A DNA stretch of 64,000 nt from Streptomyces cinnamoneus (GTDB lineage: Bacteria; Actinomycetota; Actinomycetes; Streptomycetales; Streptomycetaceae), in contig NZ_PKFQ01000001.1 in NCBI RefSeq assembly GCF_002939475.1, forward strand, positions 434,001 through 498,000. Reading direction: 5' to 3'. The first letter of the stretch is position 1; the number at the start of each line of letters is the position of its first letter. The notes under the pieces were generated by a model that saw only the letters and a program-made list of their open reading frames with translations, was not told the origin of the DNA and did not search any database. Shown here in pieces: positions 34,682 through 44,031 of the stretch. Both the position numbers and the translations under genes were made by a program.

Positions 34682-36174
34682 CCGGCCCCGTACCGACCCT
34701 GGCGGCCGTCGGCCCGCCCCGGCTGCTGGCCGGGCTCGACCAGCGGCCCTGGCTGGACCGCGCGGCGCACCTGGCCCTGCACGGCGCGCAACCGGCGCTG
34801 TCCGCCGGCGAGCTGACGGAGCTGGCGAAGAACGTCGGACTGCGCGGCCGCGGCGGCGCGGGGTTCCCCTTCGCCCGCAAGCTCGGGGCCGTCACCGACG
34901 CGTTGCGGCGCACCGGCGGTGCGGCGGCGGTCGTGGTCAACGGCACCGAAGGCGAGCCCGGTTGCCTCAAGGACACGGCGCTGCTGCTGCACGTGCCGCA
35001 CCTCGTGCTCGACGGGGCGCTGCTGGCGGCCACGGCGCTCGGCGCGGAGGAGGTGGCCGTCGGGGTGACCCGGGCGGACGTCGAGCAGTCGGTGAGCCGT
35101 GCGGCGGCCGAACGGGGCCCGGACGAGGTGGGGGTCCGGGTGGTGCGGCTGCCGGAGCGGTTCGTCACCGGCGAGGGCACCGCCCTGGTGCGGGGCGTGG
35201 GCGGCGGCCCGGCGCTGCCGTCGGGGCGCAAGGTCCGCTCCAGTGAGAGCGGCCTGGGCGGCCTGCCGACGCTGGTGTCGAACACCGAGACGTTCGCGCA
35301 GCTCGCCGTCGCGGCCCGGCTGGGCGTTCCCGGATACCGCGAGCTGGGCCTGCCGGAGGAGCCCGGCACCGTCCTGCTGACCGTCGCCGGGGCACACGTG
35401 GTGGAGACGCCCACCGGGCTGCCCCTGCCGTACGCCCTCGAACTGTGCGGCACCGGCCCGGGACAGGGCGTGCTGGTGGGCGGCTACCACGGCGCCTGGC
35501 TGTCCGCCGACCGGGCCCGCGCGGCGACGGTCTCCCGTGAGTCCGTCGCCGCGGCAGGCGCCGCGTTCGGGGCGGGCGCGCTGCTGCCCCTGCCCGAAGC
35601 CACCTGCCCCGTGGGGGAGACGACACGGGTGGCGCGCTGGCTGGCGGCGGAGACGGCCGGGCAGTGCGGGCCCTGCTTCCAGGGACTCCCCGCGCTCGCC
35701 GAGCAGCTCCTGGAGGCCGCGCAGGGTGGCGGCCGGCGCGCCCTGGAGGGCGTACGGGCCCGGATGCGGGCGGTGGAGCGGCGCGGCGCCTGCGCGCACC
35801 CGGACGGCACCGCCCGCTTCGTCGCCTCCTCGCTCGCCGTCTTCGCCGAGGACTTCGAGGCGCACGCGGTGAGCGGCGGTTGCGGGCGGCCCGTCCTCGG
35901 TGCGCTGCCCCTGCCCCCGGGGGCGCGCGGCGCCGCGGCGGTCACCGCCGCCCGGGCGGTGCGGCCCTCGCCGCGCGAACGGCTCCTGGTGGACTGGACG
36001 CTGTGCGGCGGGCACGGGCTGTGCGCGGACCTGCTGCCCGGCCTGCTGCGGCTGGGCCCGGACGGCTATCCGGAACGGGCCGCCATCCCCGTGCCGGCGC
36101 GGATGAGGCAGCGCGCGCTGCGCGCGGTGCGGCGCTGCCCGGCCCTGGCGCTGCGCCTGGAGACCGCCGAATAA
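34678..36174 (+). CDS. NuoF-like FMN/iron-sulfur oxidoreductase with ferredoxin-type C-terminus
   Basis: A 498-residue soluble protein related to the NADH-binding subunit of complex I. The FMN-site motif is GLRGRGGAGFPFARKLG (about residues 51-67), and NGTEGEPGCLKD follows. A cluster region has GQCGPCFQGL plus a later Cys in RGACAHPDG. The last 70 residues form a small ferredoxin-like domain with LCGGHGLCADLLPG and RRCPALAL. The GTG start overlaps the cytochrome gene. It probably passes electrons from NAD(P)H through FMN and Fe-S to the membrane cytochrome. The missing complex I partners argue against a respiratory NDH role. Confidence 0.87.
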   Translation: MTGPVPTLAAVGPPRLLAGLDQRPWLDRAAHLALHGAQPALSAGELTELAKNVGLRGRGGAGFPFARKLGAVTDALRRTGGAAAVVVNGTEGEPGCLKDTALLLHVPHLVLDGALLAATALGAEEVAVGVTRADVEQSVSRAAAERGPDEVGVRVVRLPERFVTGEGTALVRGVGGGPALPSGRKVRSSESGLGGLPTLVSNTETFAQLAVAARLGVPGYRELGLPEEPGTVLLTVAGAHVVETPTGLPLPYALELCGTGPGQGVLVGGYHGAWLSADRARAATVSRESVAAAGAAFGAGALLPLPEATCPVGETTRVARWLAAETAGQCGPCFQGLPALAEQLLEAAQGGGRRALEGVRARMRAVERRGACAHPDGTARFVASSLAVFAEDFEAHAVSGGCGRPVLGALPLPPGARGAAAVTAARAVRPSPRERLLVDWTLCGGHGLCADLLPGLLRLGPDGYPERAAIPVPARMRQRALRAVRRCPALALRLETAE

Positions 36175-36289
36175 GCGTTTTTGACGTCCTGTGACAACTT
36201 CCGGGCCCCGCTGAGCACGTGCGGCGCCCGGTGCGTACCCCCCTTCGCCGGCGGACTCCCGAGCCGGCCCCCCAGGAAGGAACACCGAC

Positions 36290-37267
36290 ATGGTCAACCA
36301 GCGACAGGCGGCCCTCGCGGCCGGCGCGATCACCCTGATGATGCTGACGGCCGCGTGCGGCGGCAGCCCGTCGGCGAAGGAGCGGCAGGGTGACGACGTC
36401 AAGCCCGCGGCGAACAGCTCGGAGGCGGCCAAGGGCTACGGCTACGGAGCCGGGGCGGGGGCCGCCGGCGGCTACGGCGCGGGCGATGCCCAGGGGGCGG
36501 CGGCCCCGGGTGAACCCGGCGGCAAACTGGCCGTCCGTGAGACACCGGACCTCGGTCAGTTCGTCACCGACGGAAAGGGCTTCACCCTCTACCGCTTCGA
36601 CAAGGACTCGGCGAAACCGCCGGCCTCCCGGTGCGACGGTGACTGCGCCAAGGCCTGGCCTCCGGTCCCCGCGGGCGAGGTGTCGGTCTCCGTGGGGATC
36701 GACGCCGGCGCCCTCGGCGAGGTGGCCCGGTCCGACGGCAGCAAGCAGCTGACCCTGGGCGGCTGGCCGGTCTACCGCTACGCCAAGGACACGGCGCCCG
36801 GGGACGCCAAGGGCCAGGGCGTCGGCGGCACCTGGAACGCGCTCGCCCCCGACGGCAAGAAGGCGGGCGGAAAGGGCGAGAAGAAGGAGCAGCCCGCTCC
36901 CGAGGGCGTCTCGGTCTCCGACAACGCCAAGCTCGGCAAGATCCTGGTGGACGGTCAGGGCCGGACGCTCTACCGCTTCAACAAGGACAGCGCCTGGCCC
37001 ATGAAGTTCGCCTGCACGGACGCCTGCCTGGAGACGTGGAAGCCCGCCAAGCCCGTGGACAAGGCCAGCGTCAAGGGCGTGGCGGAGAAGCTCGTCACGA
37101 CCGTGACGCGGCCCGACGGCACCAAGCAGCTCGCCATCGACTGCTGGCCGGTGTACTGGTTCACCGGTGACGGCAAGCCGGGGGACGTCAACGGCCAGGG
37201 CAAGCAGGGACTGTGGTTCGCCGTCGACGACAAGGGCGCGAAGGTCACGGCCGCTCCGGCCGGCTGA
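36290..37267 (+). CDS. lipoprotein with two PF03640-type secreted repeats
   Basis: A 325-residue lipoprotein with lipobox LTAAC (Cys at about residue 23) and a Gly/Tyr/Ala-rich linker. Two copies of the secreted-repeat domain follow: each has TLYRFxKDS, a Cys pair (CDGDC or CTDAC) with a Trp, a WPVY motif and GDxxGQG before the final strand. Such domains are suspected extracellular redox or metal-associated modules in actinobacteria. It lies 115 bases after the NuoF-like gene on the same strand and is probably the outward-facing component of that system. A hairpin terminator follows. Confidence 0.88.
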   Translation: MVNQRQAALAAGAITLMMLTAACGGSPSAKERQGDDVKPAANSSEAAKGYGYGAGAGAAGGYGAGDAQGAAAPGEPGGKLAVRETPDLGQFVTDGKGFTLYRFDKDSAKPPASRCDGDCAKAWPPVPAGEVSVSVGIDAGALGEVARSDGSKQLTLGGWPVYRYAKDTAPGDAKGQGVGGTWNALAPDGKKAGGKGEKKEQPAPEGVSVSDNAKLGKILVDGQGRTLYRFNKDSAWPMKFACTDACLETWKPAKPVDKASVKGVAEKLVTTVTRPDGTKQLAIDCWPVYWFTGDGKPGDVNGQGKQGLWFAVDDKGAKVTAAPAG

Positions 37268-37286
37268 TCCGGGCCCTGGAACGCGT

Positions 37287-37313
37287 GAGAGGCCCCGCGG
37301 TCGGGGGCCTCTC
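37287..37313. terminator. bidirectional terminator after the lipoprotein gene
   Basis: A perfect 10-bp stem (37287-37296 with 37304-37313) and a 7-base loop between convergent genes. Confidence 0.75.
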
Positions 37314-37346
37314 GGCGCACGGGGGGACGGCCCCGGCCCCCACGGC

Positions 37347-37964
37347 TCAGTGCTGGCTGTTGAGGAAGCCGACGACCACCGCGACCCACCAGCCGACCTG
37401 GGACACCAGGGCGGTGGCGCCGCCCCAGGCCAGCAGGCCCGTCGTGGGGGCGCCGGAGGTCTGCGAGGCCATGCGCTTGTTGAGCATCCCCGCCTGGAGG
37501 CCGTTGAGGCTGAGGGCGAGGACCATCACCAGCTTGACGGAGGTGAGGGTGGCGGAGGGGTTGGGGTGGAGCATCATGCCGCTGGCGACGAGGCCCGCCA
37601 GGCCGACCCAGATGGGCAGGTGGAGGCGGCCCGCTGCGTCGAGGGCCTCACGGAGCGTACAGCGGCCCGTGATCCACAGCAGCCCGTAGTAGTCGGCCAC
37701 GAGCACGGCGCCGAAGCCCAGCACCAGCGAGGCCAGGTGGATGAAGAGAGCGGCGGTGTGCAGGGTCGCGTCCGCCTGCAGGTGTACGGAGATCCATACG
37801 GAGACCGCCCAGGCCGCGCACACCGCGAGCCCGCCGCCGGCGAGCGTCCACCACGAGTCGTACAGCCCCAGGGGCCGGGCGTGCCGGGCGCCGGGGCTCG
37901 TCGCACGGGACGGCAGGGGCGTGGGCACGACGGACAGGGACGACTCGGATGGCATGGCGGACAA
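37347..37964 (-). CDS. iron-box-controlled membrane protein
   Basis: A 205-residue integral membrane protein with five predicted helices. Conserved-looking histidines occur in LHTAALFIHLASLVLGFG and GRLHLPIWVG, suggesting heme or metal binding within a small membrane domain. I prefer the TTG at 37964, which has GGAGAA 6 bases upstream; the ATG at 37955 is the alternative. The DtxR/IdeR-type iron box 24 bases before the start indicates repression by iron. Together with the neighbouring redox genes this suggests a role in iron acquisition or reduction, which is inferred. Confidence 0.8.
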   Translation of the reverse strand: MSAMPSESSLSVVPTPLPSRATSPGARHARPLGLYDSWWTLAGGGLAVCAAWAVSVWISVHLQADATLHTAALFIHLASLVLGFGAVLVADYYGLLWITGRCTLREALDAAGRLHLPIWVGLAGLVASGMMLHPNPSATLTSVKLVMVLALSLNGLQAGMLNKRMASQTSGAPTTGLLAWGGATALVSQVGWWVAVVVGFLNSQH

Positions 37965-37987
37965 GTGATTCTCCAGACGCAGGCTAC

Positions 37988-38006
37988 AAAGGCAAGGCTT
38001 ACCTAA
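37988..38006 (-). promoter_or_regulatory. iron box (DmdR/IdeR-type operator)
   Basis: AAAGGCAAGGCTTACCTAA closely follows the actinobacterial iron-box consensus TTAGGTTAGGCTAACCTAA. The right half-site is nearly perfect. Most deviations fall in the left half. It overlaps the expected promoter of the membrane protein gene. A partial second copy, AAGGCCAAGGCTT, follows. Confidence 0.65.
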
Positions 38007-38967
38007 GGCCAAGGCTTGCCCGATAGCCGGTCATATTCGACGACTGAGACCATTGTTCTCAACCCCGGAGCCAAAATGTGACCAGCTCGCTGTCGGGTCG
38101 AAATCACACATTCCACAAAAGGCGGGATATCGACCCGGCGCTTTCCGTCCGCACGACCCGGCCTTGGGCCCCGACATCGGCGAGAGCAAAACGGCATAGC
38201 ACCCGATAAACCAGAACACTCTCTCGGTGAAATGGCAAGCTTTGCAGGTCAGAGGGGCAAATCAGCCAATCAATGGAAGATCCTCCCCCAGGCCGCCGCC
38301 AACCGGGCGCCGAAGGCCCCGGAAAGAACGTTTCGATATCTCCGCGGCACGGCGGTATACGCCGTTCGCACCCGCTTCCGCCGGCGTGGGCCGGCCCGCC
38401 CGCGGGGGCCCCGCCGCCCCGTCGCCCGCCTCGGGGCGGCCGCCCGGCCGCCTTGCCGGCCTCCGCCGGTGCGCACTTCACCGGCGCCCCGTACGACCTC
38501 AACGGCGGCGCCCTGATGCGTTGGGCCCGGTGCGCCGAAGCGGCACCAACCCCGCCCCGGGCGGACTGCCCCTCCGCTACGATGCTCCAACGAGCACCGA
38601 CGCTGGTCCGATGAGCGGATTGAGCGTTCGTCAGCTCGTCATCCTGTTTGGGGGAGGAATCGCCGGCGTCCCCGCGAGGCCGAGGCGGGCCGGCGTGATG
38701 GGGGGCCAGTGATGGAGCCGGGCAACCGTGCCGTGAGGCCGCCCCTCGCCGTCACCGCCGGCGCGTTTGCCGCCGGGCCCCTCCCCCGCACCTCGCGCGC
38801 CGTCGCTCACGCCCGCGACGCCGTGCCCGATACGCGCCCCACCCGCTGAACCACCGCTCGGGCCCGGCCCCCACTCCCCCCTGACGAAGCGAGCGCCACA
38901 CCCCCGCGACCGGACGGCCATCTCACGGTGAGCCGTTGGAAAACCGACCGCCGGAGGACAGCCGCCC
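38007..38967. other. long gene-poor region
   Basis: About 960 bases without a supportable gene. 38020-38360 is AT-richer than its surroundings and includes the perfect dyad TGAGA-N7-TCTCA (38045-38061). TACGAT at 38578-38583 is a good -10 hexamer ahead of a 33-codon ATG frame at 38611 (MSGLSVRQLVILFGGGIAG...), which lacks a clear ribosome binding site and loses membrane character after 20 residues; it may be a remnant. The remainder is Arg/Pro/Ala-coding in all frames and looks noncoding. Confidence 0.45.
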
Positions 38968-40191
38968 ATGGACCACACCACCGCTCTGCTCATCGAACTC
39001 GGCGTCATCATCCTCGGCCTGGGACTCCTCGGCCGCCTCGCCGGACGCATGGGCTTCTCCCCCATACCCCTCTACCTGCTCGCCGGCCTGGCCTTCGGGA
39101 ACGGCGGCGTCCGCCCGCTCAGCGCCAGCGCGGGGTTCGTCTCCGCCGGCGCCGACATCGGCGTCATCCTCCTGCTGCTGCTCCTGGGCCTGGAGTACAG
39201 CGCCTCCGAGCTGGTCACCGACCTGCTGACCCAGTACCCCTCCGGCGCCGTCGACCTCGTCCTCAACGCCGTGCCGGGCGCCGTGGCCGCCTGGCTGCTG
39301 GGCTGGGGGGCGGTGGCCGCGGTCGCCCTGGCCGGCGTCACCTGGGTCTCCTCGTCCGGCGTCATCGCCAAGGTGCTGAGCGACTTCGGCCGCGTCGGCG
39401 ACCGGGAGACCTCGGCCGTGCTCGGCGTCCTGGTCATCGAGGACCTCGCCATGGCCGTCTACCTCCCCCTGCTCACGACCCTGCTGGCCGGCCTGAGCCC
39501 GGCCGCGGGCGGCCTAGCCCTGGTGACGTCCCTGGGCACGGTCGCCTTCGCGCTCTACGTGGCCCTGCGCCACGGCCACCTCATCAGCCGCGCCGTCTCC
39601 TGCGACAACCCCGAGATGCTGCTGCTCGTCGTCCTGGGCATGACGCTCTTCGTCGCCGGCGTCACCCAGCGGCTGCACGTCTCCGCAGCGGTGGGCGCCT
39701 TCCTCATCGGCATCGCGCTGTCCGACGAGGTCGCCGAGGGCGCCCGCGACCTGCTGTCCCCGCTGCGCGACCTGTTCGCCGCCGTCTTCTTCGTCTTCTT
39801 CGGCCTGAGCACGGCTCCGGCCGCCATCCCGCCGGTTCTCGCCCCGGCGCTGCTGCTCGCCGCCGTCACCGTCGTCACGAAGATCGCCACCGGCTGGTAC
39901 GCCGCGCGACGCGCCGGAGCCCCGCCCGCGGGCCGCTGGCGGGCGGGCGGTGCACTCGTGGCGCGCGGCGAGTTCTCGATCGTGATCGCGGGCCTGTCGG
40001 CGGGCGTCGCGCCGGGCCTCGCCCCCCTGGCCACCGCCTACGTCGTCATCATGGTCACGCTCGGCCCCCTCACGGCGCGCTGGACCGAACCCCTGGCCCG
40101 CCGCCTCCGCCGCCGGGCCCCCGAGCCCCCGCCGCCCCGGGCCGCCCCCCAGCCGTCCGGCCACGCCGGCACCGCCCCGGGCAAGGGCTGA
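38968..40191 (+). CDS. CPA2-family cation/proton antiporter
   Basis: A 407-residue membrane protein with about 12 helices, of the KefB/RosB/KhtU type. Typical features are SPIPLYLLAGLAFG in helix 2, the LLLLLLGLEYSASEL segment, and AVGAFLIGIALSD plus FFVFFGLST further on. It should exchange K+ or Na+ for H+. GGAGGA precedes the ATG. No separate TrkA-C/KhtT regulatory subunit gene is found upstream, which is unusual for the KhtTU arrangement. The short Pro-rich C-terminus has no RCK domain. Confidence 0.9.
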   Translation: MDHTTALLIELGVIILGLGLLGRLAGRMGFSPIPLYLLAGLAFGNGGVRPLSASAGFVSAGADIGVILLLLLLGLEYSASELVTDLLTQYPSGAVDLVLNAVPGAVAAWLLGWGAVAAVALAGVTWVSSSGVIAKVLSDFGRVGDRETSAVLGVLVIEDLAMAVYLPLLTTLLAGLSPAAGGLALVTSLGTVAFALYVALRHGHLISRAVSCDNPEMLLLVVLGMTLFVAGVTQRLHVSAAVGAFLIGIALSDEVAEGARDLLSPLRDLFAAVFFVFFGLSTAPAAIPPVLAPALLLAAVTVVTKIATGWYAARRAGAPPAGRWRAGGALVARGEFSIVIAGLSAGVAPGLAPLATAYVVIMVTLGPLTARWTEPLARRLRRRAPEPPPPRAAPQPSGHAGTAPGKG

Positions 40192-40305
40192 GGACGGGCA
40201 CCGGCGGGGCGGGCCCACGCCGGACGGCCGGCCGTCGTGCCCCGTGGGGGTGGGGAACGACGACCGGCCGGGACGCCTGTCAGGGGCCCGCCGCGCGACG
40301 GACGG

Positions 40306-41541
40306 CTACGGGACGACCTTGAGCAGCTTGTTCGGCGTGCCCGCGCCGGGGCCCGTGACCTTGTCGGCCGTGGCGCCCTGGGTCAGCGCGCCCGCGACCT
40401 GCTCCGGGGTCGCGTCCTTGTGACCGCCGAGGTAGAGGGCGGCGGCACCCGCGACGTGCGGGGTGGCCATGGACGTGCCCGAGATGGTCTTGGTGCCGGA
40501 GTCGCTGTCGTTCCAGTCGGACGTGATGTCCGAGCCGGGGGCGTACAGGTCGACGACGCTGCCGAAGTTGGAGAAGTCGGACTGCTGGTCGTCCTTGGTG
40601 GTGGAGGCGACGGTGATCGCCTCCTTCACCCGCGCCGGCGAGCTCTTGCCCGCGTCGGAGGACTCGTTGCCCGCCGCGACGGCGAAGGTGACGCCCGAGC
40701 TGATGGCCTTCTGCACAGCCGCGTCGAGCGCCTCGTCGACCCCGCCGCCGAGGCTCAGGTTGGCGACGGAGGGACCCTTGTGGTTCTTGGTGACCCAGTC
40801 GATGCCGGCGACGACCTGCTCGGTGGTGCCGGAGCCCTGGTTGTCCAGCACCCGGACGGCCACGACCTTGGCCTTCTTGGCGACGCCGTGGGTGGTGCCG
40901 GCGATGGTGCCCGCGACGTGCGTGCCGTGACCGTTGCCGTCCTCGGCCTTGTCGTCGTTGTCGATGGCGTCGAAGCCGTAGGAGGCGCGGCCGCCGAAGT
41001 CCTTGTGGCTGATGCGGACTCCGGTGTCGATGACGTACGCCGTGACGCCCTCGCCGGCGCCGTCGGGGTACGCGTACTTCCCGTCACCCTTGGTCTCGGC
41101 CTGGTCGATGCGGTCCAGCCCCCAGGAGGGTGGGGCCTCCTGGGTGGCGTTGACGCTGAAGCGGTGGTTCTGGACGACCATGGCGACCGACGGGTCGGCG
41201 GCGAGCCGCTTGGCCTCGTCACGGTCGAGTCCGCTGGCGGAGAAACCGTGGACGGCCGAGGTGTACGTGCGGTTGAGCTTGCCTCCGTAGCGTTCGGCGA
41301 GGTCCTTGCTCTCCGCGGAGACGGACCGGGCCGCGACGCCGTTCTTGCCGTCCTTCAGCATGACGATGTAGCTGCCGTCGACGGCGCCCTTGACGTCGGC
41401 GCCGTGGACGGTGCCCTCCGCGGGCGCCGCGGCGCCTGCGGGAAGCGTTAACAGGGTGGCGGCACCGGCCGTGGCGGCCGTCGCGGCGGATATCGCTATC
41501 GCGAGACGCCTCTTGCGCGTCGTGCGCCTGTGAGTTGCCAT
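40306..41541 (-). CDS. secreted subtilisin-like serine protease (S8)
   Basis: A 411-residue secreted peptidase. The signal peptide is followed by an inhibitor-I9-type propeptide (SYIVMLKDGKN...). The catalytic domain has the full triad: Asp in YVIDTGVRISH, His in GHGTHVAGT and Ser in GTSMATPHVAG; the oxyanion-hole Asn lies in AAGNESS. Its length and arrangement match Streptomyces extracellular subtilases. GAGGAGGAA precedes the ATG at 41541; the frame upstream of it is noncoding. Confidence 0.95.
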   Translation of the reverse strand: MATHRRTTRKRRLAIAISAATAATAGAATLLTLPAGAAAPAEGTVHGADVKGAVDGSYIVMLKDGKNGVAARSVSAESKDLAERYGGKLNRTYTSAVHGFSASGLDRDEAKRLAADPSVAMVVQNHRFSVNATQEAPPSWGLDRIDQAETKGDGKYAYPDGAGEGVTAYVIDTGVRISHKDFGGRASYGFDAIDNDDKAEDGNGHGTHVAGTIAGTTHGVAKKAKVVAVRVLDNQGSGTTEQVVAGIDWVTKNHKGPSVANLSLGGGVDEALDAAVQKAISSGVTFAVAAGNESSDAGKSSPARVKEAITVASTTKDDQQSDFSNFGSVVDLYAPGSDITSDWNDSDSGTKTISGTSMATPHVAGAAALYLGGHKDATPEQVAGALTQGATADKVTGPGAGTPNKLLKVVP

Positions 41542-41683
41542 AACGAGGGTTCCTCCTCGTGCGGTTGTGGGGGGGCGTTGCGAGTCGTCGCAACACACCC
41601 GGCGGCGATGGAAGATCCGCCTCCGGGTGGTCCAAAACCCTGTCAGGTTTGACGCGCCCAGTTCAACTCCCGCACCGAGGTGT

Positions 41684-41713
41684 GACATACGCAACGCTCT
41701 TTCGTAACTGCAA
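41684..41713 (-). promoter_or_regulatory. candidate promoter of the subtilisin gene
   Basis: On the minus strand TTGCAG (41713-41708) and TATGTC (41689-41684) are 18 bases apart. They would give a leader of about 135 bases. Neither hexamer is perfect. Confidence 0.35.
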
Positions 41714-41769
41714 ACCCCCTTGAACGACGGCAAGTTGGACACCTGGTGAAACAAAGCCGACACACGGCG

Positions 41770-41805
41770 GGGGCACCGCCCCCGCGCGGCGGGTGGCGGT
41801 GCCCC
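41770..41805 (-). terminator. terminator of phospholipase C gene
   Basis: A perfect 11-bp stem (41770-41780 with 41795-41805) beginning about 20 bases beyond the phospholipase stop codon. Confidence 0.75.
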
Positions 41806-41824
41806 GTGTTTCCGGGAGTGCCGG

Positions 41825-43882
41825 TCAGGCCGTGACGATGGCCGGATCGCTCACCCCCGCCTCGCCGTTCTCGACGTGTCCGGCGAAGCGGCGCAGGAAG
41901 GTGCCGTCCGTGTCGGACACCACGGACAGGTCGTACCAGCGCTTGCTGCTCCGCAGCTCCACCGCGTGCACCACGCGTCCCCCGGCCGGGACCGTGAAGG
42001 TCCGCGCGCGGCCGCCGTAAGCACAGGTGACGGTGAGGTGACAGGCGGTACCGCCCGCGTTGGCCATGGTCAGTTCGACGCGCCCGGTACGGGCGTCATG
42101 GCGCGCGGTCACCTCCGGGCCGGCGGTGGTGCCGGATCCCCGGAAGGCGCGCAGGAACCCGTTCGGGCCGTACACCGAGAGGTCGTAGACGCCCTTCGAG
42201 TAGGCGGTGTTCCAGGTGTCGGAGAGCTTCTTGCCGGCTTCGGCGGTGTACGTCCAGGGGCCGTCCGAGCGGTTGGCGGACGTCACGGTGAAGCAGGCCC
42301 CCGCCTTCTCGCCGCCGCTGAAGGTGAGGGTGAAGCGCCCGGTGGACGCGTTCGCGGACCCGTCGGTCAGCGGTGCGTAGGGCAGCGGGCGGGTGGGGCG
42401 CGCTCCCCGCTCCTGCTTCGGCAGCGCGGGGTGGGCGGGCGGCTTGGGCACGTAGTCGGGGTGCCGCTCGCGGTCCTTGGGCGCGTAGGCTGCGGTGTCC
42501 GGAAGCGAGGCGGGCTCCGTGCGGCCGAGCCGGAAGTCGAAGGCCGAGGTGAGGTCGCCGCAGATCGCGCGCCGCCAGGGCGAGATGTTGGGCTCGCGCA
42601 CGCCGAAGCGGCGTTCCATGAAGCGGATGACGGACGTGTGGTCGAAGACCTCGGAGCAGACGTAACCGCCGGTGCTCCAGGGGGAGACCACGATCATGGG
42701 GACGCGCTGGCCGAGGCCGTAGGGGCCGGCGCCGTAACGGCCGTTGCCCGCGAAGTGGTCGAGCGCCGTGTCGACCGTGGACAGACCCTGGTCGGCCGAA
42801 GCCGGCGGGAAGGGCGGGACGACGTGGTCGAAGTAGCCGTCGTTCTCGTCGTAGGTGATGAACAGGGCCGTCTTGCTCCACACCTCGGGATGCGACGTCA
42901 GCGCGTCCAGCACCTGGGAGATGTACCAGGCTCCGTAGTTGGCGGGCCAGTTGGGGTGCTCCGAGAACGCCTCGGGGGCGGCGATCCAGGAGACCTGCGG
43001 CAGCCTTCCCGCCTTGACGTCGGCCTTGAGGATGTCGAAGTAGCCGTCGCCGTTCTTGACGTCGGTGCCGGTGCGCGCCTTGTCGTAGAGCGGGTCGCCG
43101 GGCTTGGCGTCGCGGTAACGGTTGAAGTAGAGCAGGGAGTTGTCGCCGTAGTTGCCGCGGTAGGCGTCTTTGATCCAGCCCCAGGACCCGGCCGCGTCCA
43201 GGCCGTCGCCCCGGTCCTGGTAGACCTTCCAGGACACGCCGGCCCGCTCCAGGCGCTCCGGGTACGTCGTCCAGTCGTAGCCCGCCTCCTCGTTGCCGAG
43301 GACGGGGCCGCCGCCCTTGCCGTCGTTGCCGGTGTGTCCCGTCCACAGGTAGTAGCGGTTGGGGTCGGTGGCTCCCATGAACGAGCAGTGGTAGGCGTCG
43401 CACACGGTGAACGCGTCGGCGAGCGCGTAGTGGAACGGTATGTCCTCGCGCGTCAGGTACGCCATGGTCCCGGCCGACTTGGCCGGGACCCACTGGTCGT
43501 ACTTCCCCTGGTTCCAGGCCCGGTGGCCGCCCGCCCAGTCGTGGTTGAGGCCCGCGATGAACTGCATGCCGAGGTCCTCGGCGTCCGGGCGGTAGGGCAG
43601 GACGTCCTTGGTGCCGTCGGACTGGTGCCAGACCGACTTGCCGCCGGCCAGGGTCACCGGTCGCGGGTCGCCGAAGCCGCGGACACCCTTGAGCGAGCCG
43701 AAGTAGTGGTCGAAGGAGCGGTTCTCCTGCATGAGCACGACGATGTGCTCGACGTCCTTGAGCGTTCCGGAACTGCGCCGGGCGGGAATGGCCGCGGCAC
43801 GGTCGATGCTGTTCGACAGTGCGGCGAAGCCCGCGGTCGCGCCGGCTATCTGGAGGAAGCGCCGGCGGTTGAGTTCAGCCAT
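41825..43882 (-). CDS. Tat-exported non-hemolytic phospholipase C
   Basis: A 685-residue phosphocholine-specific phospholipase C. The Tat signal is NRRRFLQIAGATAGFAALS. The phosphoesterase domain has HIVVLMQENRSFDHYFGSLK, an N-terminal metal/catalytic motif, with FITYDENDGYFDHV and FDHTSVIRFMERRFG further on. Two C-terminal repeats of about 80 residues (GRFTLTFSGGEKAGACFTV... and GRVELTMANAGGTACHLTV...) match the DUF756 beta domains of this family. It is secreted folded and probably scavenges phosphate or choline from phospholipids. The start is the ATG before the Tat motif; a weak AAGGGG lies upstream. Confidence 0.94.
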   Translation of the reverse strand: MAELNRRRFLQIAGATAGFAALSNSIDRAAAIPARRSSGTLKDVEHIVVLMQENRSFDHYFGSLKGVRGFGDPRPVTLAGGKSVWHQSDGTKDVLPYRPDAEDLGMQFIAGLNHDWAGGHRAWNQGKYDQWVPAKSAGTMAYLTREDIPFHYALADAFTVCDAYHCSFMGATDPNRYYLWTGHTGNDGKGGGPVLGNEEAGYDWTTYPERLERAGVSWKVYQDRGDGLDAAGSWGWIKDAYRGNYGDNSLLYFNRYRDAKPGDPLYDKARTGTDVKNGDGYFDILKADVKAGRLPQVSWIAAPEAFSEHPNWPANYGAWYISQVLDALTSHPEVWSKTALFITYDENDGYFDHVVPPFPPASADQGLSTVDTALDHFAGNGRYGAGPYGLGQRVPMIVVSPWSTGGYVCSEVFDHTSVIRFMERRFGVREPNISPWRRAICGDLTSAFDFRLGRTEPASLPDTAAYAPKDRERHPDYVPKPPAHPALPKQERGARPTRPLPYAPLTDGSANASTGRFTLTFSGGEKAGACFTVTSANRSDGPWTYTAEAGKKLSDTWNTAYSKGVYDLSVYGPNGFLRAFRGSGTTAGPEVTARHDARTGRVELTMANAGGTACHLTVTCAYGGRARTFTVPAGGRVVHAVELRSSKRWYDLSVVSDTDGTFLRRFAGHVENGEAGVSDPAIVTA

Positions 43883-44031
43883 GGGTTCGGGGACCCCTTG
43901 AGGTGTGAGGACGGGAGTTCGCAGAGTGTTCCAAGAGCATGGAGCGCCGGGGAAGGCGCGGTTTCGCCAGCGTGAAGGCGGGCGGTACTCGTGGTGACGC
44001 TCGGCTCCCGTCGGCTGCCGCCGCACGGGCC

